Source: Patiria miniata (lineage: Eukaryota > Echinodermata > Asteroidea > Valvatida > Asterinidae). From it: a stretch of 64,000 bases of DNA. This document shows positions 12,100 through 22,034 of this stretch, piece after piece. Position numbers and translations under genes: made by a program. How positions within the stretch are numbered: the stretch's first letter is position 1; each line of letters opens with the position of its first letter. The stretch lies in contig NW_024037074.1 in the NCBI RefSeq assembly GCF_015706575.1, positions 5,642,001 through 5,706,000 on the forward strand, given 5' to 3'. Under the pieces are notes generated by a model. The model saw nothing but the letters and a program-made list of their open reading frames with translations. It ran no database searches and had not been told where the DNA came from.

Positions 12100-12275
12100 A
12101 GGGTGCATACCTATGTTCCCCAATACCTATGTTGCCCAGTACCGATGTTCCCCGAAATCCTTACCCTCTAACCCTAACCCTAACCCTACCCCCAACCCTA
12201 ACCCTAACCCTAATCCTAAGGATTTCGGGGAACATCAGTATTGGGGAACATAGGTATTGGGGAACATCGGGTAGA
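12100..12275. repeat. Palindrome with a telomere-like core
   Basis: About nine CCCTAA-like units (12162-12218, some degenerate) form the core. They are flanked by an inverted repeat: 'gatgttccccgaaatcctta' on the left and its reverse complement ending at 12236. Outer arms repeat 'cctatgttccccaata' in inverted form. TTAGGG is the usual telomere unit of deuterostomes. The tight inverted frame suggests a captured repeat inside a foldback element, or a healed break. Confidence 0.75.
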
Positions 12276-13311
12276 CCCCGCATATAATTGCAAGCAGTTG
12301 ATGTAAAAAAAAAAAAAAAGTGCGATAATTTCATGTTGGAATATTGGATGCTAGATTTTCCTGCTAAAGATATTTTACATCGATAATATAATATACTTTC
12401 TGCCCTTGCCACTTCATCCCAGATAGTGGATTAATACGAACAGCGCCCTCTGTCAGATTGAGGTAATTGATTATTCGATTAAAGAACTGTACACTTATTT
12501 ACAAGCTCCGTCCTACTTTTCGTGAACATCAAACGAAATAATTACACTTGTTTCTGATTGTGTGGTTTTCTACCGAGGCATAAATTACACTTTTGTTCAG
12601 ATCCGAGCTGTGTTATGATAAGCTTTTAGTCTGCTGTATGTAAACAAGTATATGGATAAGAAGCCTGATGCACTTGTGTTTCCTTGTCTCTCAACTTTCT
12701 GTGATTTAAGACTGTTTCGGCAAAGTCAAAAGAATAGTGCCTTGTCGAGGTACGAGGAACAATGCGTGGGGCTTTAAGTCTGTAGGGGGCCACTTAACTT
12801 CTTGACACTCAAACGCCAGGGGATTTCCCGCTTTCTTCGCGGGTGTGAAAAAGAGGTTTCGATATAAATTATAGAACTAGGCCTATATATATGTATCAAT
12901 ATTTATGCAATCCCCCAAAAAGGGGACGGTCCTTCTTGTTTTTAAAGAAACTGACAGATGACGAATTGGAGCTATAACGAAAGTGTGAGAATAGGAGTGA
13001 TGTGGTTGGGTTTTTTCGTTTTCTCGAAAAGTAGTAAATATGCACACACACAAATGTTGAAAGGGTAGCTTTCAACAGACCAATGACCAGTGTGAAAATT
13101 ATCACAATTACGTTTTCATTGAATGTGTGGGTTTTTTTTTTTAAATGAGCAAGTTTGGAACACCCCACCCCCCCCCCCCCCCCCCCACCAACCCCACAAC
13201 GGATGCACCACTGGGATTTCAGGAAACCACCACAATTGTTTGGAGAAAGGTCCGCTACAAGAAATGCCCGACCCACAATCTCGAGCCAGCTCTATTAAAA
13301 ATCCCTTTAAT
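12276..13311. other. Noncoding stretch
   Basis: No gene is recognised. There is a long poly-C tract near 13165-13187. Frames running across it encode proline or glycine runs and are not genes. Confidence 0.4.
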
Positions 13312-13315
13312 TTAA

Positions 13316-13843
13316 AGGGAATATACAACATTTGCAAACATCGAAAAATAAAACTACCAAGTTTTTACGAAATACCTTACTAGGATGTTGGTAAATGATA
13401 GTCTCAAGCATTTTGTAAAATTATGGCACCTGGTGTGAAGTCATTTTCAAGAAAATGGTAGTTTTGTATACATTTCCAAAGGTGGTCGGCCGACCAGCGT
13501 TGGAAAAACCTAACTATTTTTCAACTACTGCTCCAAATTAACCATTTTTTTTCAGTCCAAATTTTGTTTGATATTGGTTACATGTTTCATGAACGGGTGC
13601 AGGCCAGCTAGACTGGTTCCCGTGCCTTACAATTTTCCATCATCTATAAATTGATCCATTTTATTCTTTTGTAGAGTCAGGGAACCAGACTACTTAAACA
13701 TTTCTGTTTTTCTTGGTTTTTCCAACCTTTTCGAACACAAAACTTCAAAAATGTCAGTGTAACAATATTTGATCTATATATACTAACTCCTCAAATAGTT
13801 CATTTCTGAAAATAACATCAAAAACCAATGATGTACATTCCCT
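13316..13843 (+). mobile_element. TTAA-target MITE, family copy 3
   Basis: This diverged 528-bp member has TTAA at 13312-13315 and 13844-13847, AGGGAATATAC termini and a decayed central palindrome (ggtcggccgacc). It is older than the copies at 6240 and 8554. Confidence 0.8.
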
Positions 13844-13847
13844 TTAA

Positions 13848-15117
13848 AGCCAAAATTAAATTCTCATTTTGTAAACATCATCGATTGCGTTTTACGGTAA
13901 TATACAGTAATGACATAATACTTTATTTGTAAAATGTCGTTTGATGGAAAATGAATGCAATTCACGTCCACAGCTTTTAAAATGTACTTCAGGCTACATA
14001 TAACTACGAGATTTCTACACCTGTGCATGTGTTACAAGTTCATTGTGGGTCATCGATATGACAAGCCTCATAAGTCGATAAGCAACGTGTTGACACGAGG
14101 CGATTATTTATGAACATTCATGCTGCTTGGTACATAAACAAAACATCACTCGATCTAAGACGGGGTTAAGTTTAACTCTAATAGAGATTAAAGTTTTCCC
14201 AACAGAATGTCACTGCATTACACGCTGTGAAAAAAAAAACAGAAAGGAAAGTGCCAAGAACTGTCTGTAAATCAGCAAATAAATCAAATGAAATCGCCTC
14301 GAGGATATTTTCTGAGTACACTTTTATTTACCAGTCTACTTTCAAATGACTGGCAAGTTTAGTCTAGACTTGGCCGTAGTCTGCCTCACCCTTGGGCAAA
14401 TTTTTCCGAGTTTTGATGGGATCTTTTTTTTCTGACGCTTCTCTTTTTTTTAGTCTATTATTTTACCATGTTCCTGTAGTATGTACTGATTTTAGTTGGG
14501 TAAGATATCGGGAGAACATGTCTATTAAATGGATTCTCATAATAACCAGCATTTCGAAAGGAATGGGCTCTTCAATGATCACTATAACTACAGTAAACTG
14601 GGGGCGGTCAACGCTTGCCCGTGGCATTACAATGTCACACTCGTATCCAGATCTTTTACTGTTGCTCTAATTCATTCATCTCTGTGCAATGAAAGTTTAC
14701 TGTTTTTTTTTCTTCAAAATATTAATAGAATGAGTTCCCGGATAAGTTTTAAAAAGCACTCCCATCCTTCTCTGAATGCTATTCATATCGGCTTCAATAT
14801 TACTAGGAAATATGAGCCCTATAAATTATTGGCGTCATTTCTATTTAAAAGTCCGATTCGTCACAAGTTCTGAGCTCACGTAAACATGACCTCTGCATAT
14901 GATCACGGCAAACATCGTCGCTGTGGGTTGCGCCGCCGGAAACAAAGTTCCGTTACTTTCACTGGACCTCTGGGAATGACGACGAGTATCCAGGAAAAGT
15001 AACCAATAAATTTACCAACATATGGCGTGTCGTGCAAGAGTTCTATAAGAGTCCGGACGCGTGTCTGAGAGATTCATTATCAAAGACGGATCTCGACTGC
15101 ACAAGAGGTGATCAGAA
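13848..15117. other. 5' flank of the second Ig gene
   Basis: I see no coding signature. A TATAAGAG at about 15045 is a weak core-promoter candidate roughly 70 bases before the ATG at 15118. Confidence 0.35.
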
Positions 15118-16248
15118 ATGCAGTTGCCGAAAATGAAAATGACTTGTATGCGAGTAAGAGCGTTTGTTCTTGCAATCAGTCTGCATTGTCTTGTTAAAGC
15201 GTATGGTGTATCAGGAGAGCCTACGGTCACGATATCCACCGAGGAGGCAGGTGAAGAGGGTGATCTCAACAGACTGGAGGAGGGAAGAGACACGGTGGTT
15301 CTGCGATGCGTGACCAACGGTAAGACGGCGGGGTACTCGGTCATCTGGCAGCACGGTACCGAAGTCATCGCTCCATCTGACCGGATAACTTTAGAATCCA
15401 TCCCACTGCCTAGCAGAGACGACGTCGTCCGGGACGAAGCACTGAAACTGACCATTTCCCCGGTCGACGGAAGGGACAGAGGGGTTTACAGCTGTAAAAT
15501 AGTCCGCAATCAGCAGGATGTCATCGTGTCAAATGTAGAATTAACAGTCTTCTCCTTTCCTCCGGAGCCGAATCCGGTGTGTTCGCCAAACGGACCTGTG
15601 CTGGCATACATCGGTGATGATATCACTCTAAACTGTACAACATCGAAAGGGTATCCTGCGGTCTCCCTCTCCATCTTTTCACAGGACAGGGCGGTGTCAC
15701 CTGACGAGTTGTCCACGGAGGAGACCGAAGACATGATCACGAAGAGTTTCATCTTTCGAGCAAATCAGACTCACGACGGAGTTATTTTTAACTGCGTCAT
15801 GTTTAGCTCACACTACCCTAATAGACTCCGGACATGCAGCATCGGCCCGATCCGTGTCGGCAAAGTATCCACTCCCGGCGGTCCACCCATCACGTCAAGC
15901 GCACCACGACTATCCGATTCCCCTACGACCCTGCCAAGCCATCGAGACGGAGATCCTCAAGGATGCGGGGAGAAGACCACAAAACGACTCTCTGACCTCT
16001 CAGCCAACCCGTGTTTCCCCTGGTTCATCGCCGCGATCGCGGCAGTCAGTTTTCTCGCTACATCGGTAGCTCTCAACTTCGTGTTGTGTTGCAAGCGAAA
16101 CACCGTGCGAATCGGAGACGTGGAGATGCAACGAAACCAAGACACTCCTCGAGATGCTTTTGTTGAAAACAAGAGACGAAATCTAAGACTGAACGGGATT
16201 GACAATCGTTGGTTTGTTAGGGAACCTTTGACTGATGTATGGATATGA
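15118..16248 (+). CDS. Two-Ig-domain type I membrane receptor, single exon (paralogue)
   Basis: This uninterrupted 376-residue frame encodes a probable surface receptor. A signal peptide ends near residue 33; Met6, Met8 or Met11 could also start. Ig domain 1 has Cys64, Trp77 and Cys126 (RGVYSC). Ig domain 2 has Cys173 and Cys226 plus outer Cys155 and Cys240, the same arrangement as in the 2163-3371 gene. Both proteins also share VCxPxGP before domain 2 and CxIGP after it. A Ser/Thr/Pro stalk (about 250-298) precedes a membrane helix (about 302-325). The 51-residue basic tail has no tyrosine, so signalling by tyrosine phosphorylation is unlikely here. It ends in DVWI, which could act as a class II PDZ ligand (inference). 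The ligand is unknown. Intron absence is directly seen across the whole frame. Confidence 0.85.
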   Translation: MQLPKMKMTCMRVRAFVLAISLHCLVKAYGVSGEPTVTISTEEAGEEGDLNRLEEGRDTVVLRCVTNGKTAGYSVIWQHGTEVIAPSDRITLESIPLPSRDDVVRDEALKLTISPVDGRDRGVYSCKIVRNQQDVIVSNVELTVFSFPPEPNPVCSPNGPVLAYIGDDITLNCTTSKGYPAVSLSIFSQDRAVSPDELSTEETEDMITKSFIFRANQTHDGVIFNCVMFSSHYPNRLRTCSIGPIRVGKVSTPGGPPITSSAPRLSDSPTTLPSHRDGDPQGCGEKTTKRLSDLSANPCFPWFIAAIAAVSFLATSVALNFVLCCKRNTVRIGDVEMQRNQDTPRDAFVENKRRNLRLNGIDNRWFVREPLTDVWI

Positions 16249-18183
16249 CATCAACAAGGATTTATCTCTTTTAAGCAAACAAAGTGTACATTTGTAGAAA
16301 GTTACAACTTTAAACTATCTTTTCAATTTTATGAAGAAAACAATTTCAATTTGTATATAAGCGCCTCTTCACAATTTCCCATTTAAAGTTATCATTGCAC
16401 TGGAAGAAGTTCCTATTTAAAATACGACCAAGGAGAATGCACTTAATTGACACGTCTTTCAAACAGTCCAAACTCAACACAACACGAGGGCCTTGATATT
16501 GAACTCTCATTTTAAGTTCCCATTCTTTTGTAGTAGTAACATTTATTTCAAGATGTCATTCATTACAATTATTATTTATATGTACAAACACGTATACTTT
16601 AGAAAAAGTCACTAGTATAATATTTGATAGTTATGTACACAGTGATTAATTATAAAGTGTGAAATTAAATGACAACATTTAGGTATAAGGTTAAGCAGAA
16701 CGCTTGTGTGCCCTTACCTATGAACAAACATACGATCAAGGGACAAACAAAACAATACGTGAGACAGACAGGACAAGAGTGAGACAAGGCCTAAATATTA
16801 ATTCACAAAATAATGGAATTTCAATTTATGAATATGATTCGAGAAAATGAGTTTTTTAAATTTTTGACAAAGACAGATAGTGAAGAGGTAAAGGAGTAGG
16901 GACAACGAAAATTGAAAAATAACCTTTCGTTAAAAAGAGGTGAATTTTAGTTCCTTCCTGAGGTATGGATTATGGAGCTCATCTCCTTGGCTTTGAATTT
17001 GTTTGGTATGGTTGGATGTCTGTACCGCTTAATGTTAAAAGCGTGACTCAATATTATTTTGTGAATATAAATAATAGTGTTTAGAGTTCTGACGTATGCA
17101 AGGTCAAGGAACATTCCAGCTGCATAATACTTTTTTTTAGGTTAGGCGTTAGTTTGATCAGCTTAATGATTTAAAAATGATTTTAGCAATAGACTTTGCC
17201 CACCGTTGGGATGTGAAAATAATGAGGATATGGTTAAGAAAATAAAATTTTGTCTTTGATTCGTTAAATTGGATTGTCTTGCAATCTTAATATTAATTTT
17301 GTCTTTTTCCTAAATCACTTTTTCTACGGTGTGAGTAAAAAAAAGATACCTAAATGGCAGGACCATTTTCTTAAAAAAAGTTCTGGAATATGAAAGCCCA
17401 ATTAACAAGTTTTGTTTGAGTGCAAGAATCATTCAAGGGGCGTGGCCAACTCGCAAGCGGCGATAGGACAATTGTCACACAGGTCACTTTCTTTTTGACT
17501 CATCACTCTGTATTCTATTCCTACAACCATAAATGTGGGTCACTCGGCCCTCTCATGACGGAGAGAAAAGTTTATTGTCCCGTCAATGCTTCACTACCGC
17601 TTAAAGTGTGGTTTTTATTGACTTTGTTAAAAGGGGACCGATTTGAAGTGTTATTTGGAATGCTTTGAATTCTTTCCATGAAATTTGACCTTGAAATCTG
17701 AAGGTCTATAAAAACAATTACTAGAACATGACCAATTATAGGCTTGCTGTATAAATATTTCTGTTATCATCATGAGCAAATATATCTTTTCCGTGCAATA
17801 CGCTGTCTACAAGTTGCCTCGCAAACGGTCGAATATTGATGACTGAGACGAAAGATTTTTAGGTCAGGTTTTATGTCGCTTAAAATTATCGTGCCTTGGA
17901 CCTAAAGCGCATCAATCGACTCTTTTCTTTGGTTCCCCCCCCCCCCCCCCTGTGGATAATAACATAAAATTGCATCGGACGCAATATTCCCTTTAAATTC
18001 CGGGAACTTCGGAGCGCGCTTCTTGGCTACCCATGCGACCCAATCGAAGCGAAGTCGAGTGAGTTTTAAGAAATGTGCGGTGTTCGCGCAATCGATGTTC
18101 TTGGAAATTGATGTGAAAACTGAAAAGCCAACTCTAGTCTAGACAATAGGAAGTATGAAACTTTATATACAATCACTTCTACT
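16249..18183. other. 3' flank of the second Ig gene, noncoding
   Basis: AT-rich sequence with no gene that I recognise. An AATAAA near 17241 is a distant possible polyadenylation signal. A poly-C tract lies at about 17935-17950. Confidence 0.4.
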
Positions 18184-18185
18184 TA

Positions 18186-18312
18186 CACTGCAAAAATTGG
18201 AGTGTTAATTTACACCATTGGTATCTATATAGTACCATCTGGTGTTAAATGTTACTGGTGTTGTCCTATATAGATACCGAATGGTGTTAAATTAACACTA
18301 GTTTTTACAGTG
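18186..18312. mobile_element. Short TA-target MITE (127 bp)
   Basis: Flanking TA dinucleotides (18184-18185 and 18313-18314) border inverted termini CACTGCAAAAAT and its counterpart TTTTTACAGTG. Nested inverted 'ggtgttaaat' motifs lie inside. This is a Tc1/mariner-like pattern. Confidence 0.75.
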
Positions 18313-18356
18313 TACCAATGTAGCAGAGGTCGATCTTCCACATCAACTACCACTGA

Positions 18357-18611
18357 TTACACAAGCATTGCAAGACAACACTTGTTGAGTCTTCCCAAAC
18401 TGAATCTCTTCGTCTGTTTCATACCTCCCTTACCTCTCTTCTCCTACTCACACTCTTGCCTCAATTTCTCCCGAGCAACGCACGTCTTACCAACTGGCTG
18501 GTCTATTTCATCGCGGCCGGTGCCTTATTAATAATTCCCCTTGTCATCTTGGACGTGCTTGAAGATGATGCACATGAGAAGATTCACTGGACTCTGGCAA
18601 CGGACGCATAG
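18357..18611 (+). CDS. Possible terminal exon with a membrane helix, gene unknown
   Basis: A frame open from 18357 to the TAG at 18609-18611 has no convenient start codon, so it would have to be a 3' exon; an AG at about 18365 could be the acceptor. The end reads as Leu-rich sequence, then NWLVYFIAAGALLIIPLVI as a good membrane helix, then an acidic tail (LDVLEDDAHEK). An AATAAA at 18902-18907, 290 bases later, fits a terminal exon. I do not recognise the family and cannot find the upstream exons. Chance open frame remains possible. Confidence 0.3.
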   Translation, partial: LHKHCKTTLVESSQTESLRLFHTSLTSLLLLTLLPQFLPSNARLTNWLVYFIAAGALLIIPLVILDVLEDDAHEKIHWTLATDA

Positions 18612-18901
18612 ACGGCCAAACAGCAACATGAAAAGCACACTGGGCAGAAGAGGGTACCGGTAATTGTGTGCAACTCGAATGGCTGTTTCTACAAGAAAGG
18701 CCTACATGTACACCGTGACGTTCCGTAATTACAAGTTACTTGTCTGGTGCTGAATTCGTTAAGCATAGACAAGTCACTATAAGCACATTAACGGGATATT
18801 TATGTACTCCGTTTATTCGTTCTTGTTTTGTTTTGTCTCTTAATGTCCCATTCATTTAATTTTGTCCATTATCAATCGTTATATCCTGATAACAGTAAGT
18901 C

Positions 18902-18907
18902 AATAAA
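18902..18907 (+). promoter_or_regulatory. Candidate polyadenylation signal
   Basis: AATAAA on the plus strand, 290 bases beyond the stop at 18611. It would serve the possible terminal exon there. Confidence 0.3.
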
Positions 18908-19883
18908 CATTCTGGGGTATTTTAGAATTATTCTTTATTCCAATACACATTTTCTCAAACTTCAATTGAAAGAAATTCCCTTTTCTAGGATGTGAACTAG
19001 AAATTAAGCCACCTGCTGCGATTTGCTGAGCTTGTACAATGTACATGTACCTCAGCTCCTGAGACTATCAAACACTACACACATGCGCAGCAAACAGATA
19101 TTTACAATCTTTGTTTCTATAATTTCAATGTGAACATCTTGTAAGAATCAATCGCGCTGTGCAGACTGGCTGTGATGTCATTCGATAGGATCACCCTTCA
19201 AGTTCATTGGGTCGTCCCGGTGGGGCTTGATGGGTCACACCGTTGCCATAGCGACGCGTCTCCCAGTCGCGTTAAAGGAACGCGAGCTCGCAACCTTGCT
19301 ACTGCCGGAAGATTTACAGTCTGGGAAACACTTGATCATCTGCAGTACAGGCCTACGTATCGATATCTTTGGAGAAATGCCAATTTTAGGTTGGTATCAG
19401 CCTGTGTTGGTGAATTTGGTGGAAATGTTTGTCCCCAAAACAAGATCTTGACGTTGCTGTCTTCAGTTATAACATGAAGGGGGAAAAGTACATATAAAAA
19501 GTGATGTTTATGTCATTACCGTTTGTCATTGTCATTTTAATTAAAACTTAAACGTTCGTGCTCTATGGTTAAAGTAACATATTCAGCAGCTGGCATTTTG
19601 AAAACATGAGAAGCCAAAGGTATTTTTTTAAGTTGTATATATTTCTTCTTTCTTTAGTTGAACTTGAGGTATAGCCTTGAACTTTTCTTGTAATTTACTT
19701 AATTCGTGGAAGCCTGTTTAGCACAGCGGTCCCATGTACTCACTTCTCGATAATGTTGACACAATAGAACAGGCGATTATTATGAAACCTCATTCTACAG
19801 TTAGTCGAATAACACCCCATGTCTCATGGTGACCCAATTATAGTGGTGTTGGGAAGAAACAAAGAAACGTATTATTTCGCACT

Positions 19884-20070
19884 GTTGTTGTTGTTGTTGT
19901 TGTTGTTGTTGTCGTTGGTGTTGGTGTTGGTGTTGGTGTTGGTGTTGGTGTTGGTGTTGGTGTTGGTGTTGGTGTTGGTGTTGGTGTTGGTGTTGGTGTT
20001 GGTGTTGGTGTTGGTGTTGGTGTTGGTGTTGGTGTTGGTGTTGGTGTTGGTGTTGGTGTTGGTGTTGGTG
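19884..20070 (+). repeat. GTT and GGTGTT microsatellite
   Basis: About nine GTT units are followed by about 25 uninterrupted GGTGTT hexamers. It translates as Leu-Val repeats in one frame but has no coding signature. It sits in the 3' flank of gene 1 and is not seen in units 2 or 3. Confidence 0.95.
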
Positions 20071-21186
20071 GGTTTTTTTTGGGGGGTGTCCTAAATGTAA
20101 TACTAGTCCTTTACTTTAATTAAATATGTATGACGCTAGGAAAGAGACCAATGAAAAGTCAATGATACAATATTTTGTGATGAAGACTTCAGGTGTTTGA
20201 GAGAATGAAGTTCAGAGTCATGTACGGAACATGATCGATCACACTATCTTGGTACATTCCCGGCCCCATTTTAATGGCGAAATCATGATTGTACGAGCTA
20301 TACTACAAAACAACTGCCCCTGTTCATGCTACTTATGTAAACATGACTAAATTGCAGAGAACAATTTTTCATGATGAATACAATATAAAACAATTAATCA
20401 AATCATGAAAAACAATATCATGAGAAAATAACGACAGTGACAAGACAAGTAAATAAACATTTTTTTTACACATCTGACTCATTTTTGATATCCGGAAGAT
20501 AGGGTAAAATAGGATAAAGATTTAAATGCATATAATTTATAGGATCACTTTTGCTTTTCATGCATTTTCTTCGTTCCCAACACTTCACAAAGTCCAGAGG
20601 AACGTTTTGGGCCAACCTAAACAGTTTTGTTTATGTCTAAAAATCAGTCAATGTATTAAATGATCTTTGGGAAAAGCACCTACATTTTTGTATTAGTCTT
20701 AAAATAATAGCAATCCAGTGTTTAGTACCAGTACGATCTTTAATCCAAGTATAAAGCTTGTTCATAAAAATATATGTAGGTTAATTTTGGAATAAATGCA
20801 AATGATCCAACATGGTCTGTAACTAAACAAAAAACAATTTGACAGAAGTACATAAAGTTACTGTGTTCCGTTCATACTATTCATGTTACGAACACGATTA
20901 CCGATGAACGAACCGAAAAATAGACAATGTTAAGTTTCAACCCAATCAGACAATCTGTTGAAAGTTATAATTTGCTTTTCAATTTTGATGTTTTACAAAT
21001 GATGAATAATACGATGAACATTTCACCACCATAGACTCTATGCGTAGCAACCATCTTAGAGGACAATGGCTATGTTTTGCTACAGCGATTTGCATGAACG
21101 GGCCTTTTGTGCCTTCATTGTTATAACAAATAATGCCCTCTAAAATGGTCGCTACATGACGTCTATTCTTGGAGGAAGTTCAAAGG
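20071..21186. other. 3' flank of peptidase gene 1
   Basis: The part from about 20560 to 21186 matches 37320-37950 and 59578-60140 downstream of genes 2 and 3. This reflects the tandem duplication and may include 3' UTR. On the minus strand an ATTAAA (opposite 'tttaat' near 20741) is a possible polyadenylation signal. No other gene is seen. Confidence 0.5.
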
Positions 21187-21980
21187 CTACCAGACTTTGC
21201 ATTTGACGTCCGGGTTCATATAGCTTCCAGCCGGACAGTTGAATGCAGCGCTGAACGCCTCATTGTTTTGAAGCGCACCGATGACTCTGTCAGCGGACGA
21301 GAAAGATAAGGCGAGATGGAGTTATCTTCTTTTTTTTAAAGGACTTGTATAGAAATGGTTGATTACGGTTGATTTAATGCACTATAGAATTGATACATTT
21401 TTAAGATAAAGTTATCCCTTTTTATTTGGTATAGGCCTATACATGTACTTGTATCAGAAAAGTGCTGCCACGTTATTCACGTTTTCGGTTTGAAGTTCGA
21501 TTTGCCAAAGTGACTTTTTTTTTCTCTCTTTGCTTGAACTTTTAAACCTGAGAGTGTTCTCACAAAATAACTGTTTAAAGCTGCGCCAGTTGAGCTCTTT
21601 CTTTCAATAGTCTGGTATATTATGTCAAACAAATACTGACACATAATTTCTTGATTATGACATGTGCACAGGGGCGGATCCAGGAATTTTCGCCGGGGGG
21701 GGGGGGGTTCATCTACACAAAAATCAGAAAATGTACACAGGTTTTTTTCTCCGGACACTTGGCCTCCGTAGAATCAAAAACCTGGGAGGGGGGGGGCGCT
21801 GTTCAAATGCGACAATTGTTAACACTAGATTACAGAATGGTGTACCGTATTTTGAACAGGCGGACATTATACCAGTATAATTCTTTTTTTTGGGGGGGGG
21901 GGTGTCACAGCAGGGGGGGGGGGGGTTCGACTTATTTTTTTATGAATTTGAATATTTTTTTTTGACAGAGCTGGGGGGGT

Positions 21981-22034
<54 letters not shown>

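Noticed and set aside
15012-15455. 147-codon minus-strand frame over the second Ig gene
   Set aside because: Antisense shadow of the receptor frame, low-complexity Ser-rich.
19172-19477. 101-codon frame at the start of unit 1
   Set aside because: The same block recurs at 35665 and 55910 with indels that do not keep the frame, so it is tandem-unit noncoding sequence.
19819-20094. 91-codon plus-strand frame encoding Leu-Val repeats
   Set aside because: It is translation of the GGTGTT microsatellite; no domain, start context or counterpart in the sister units.
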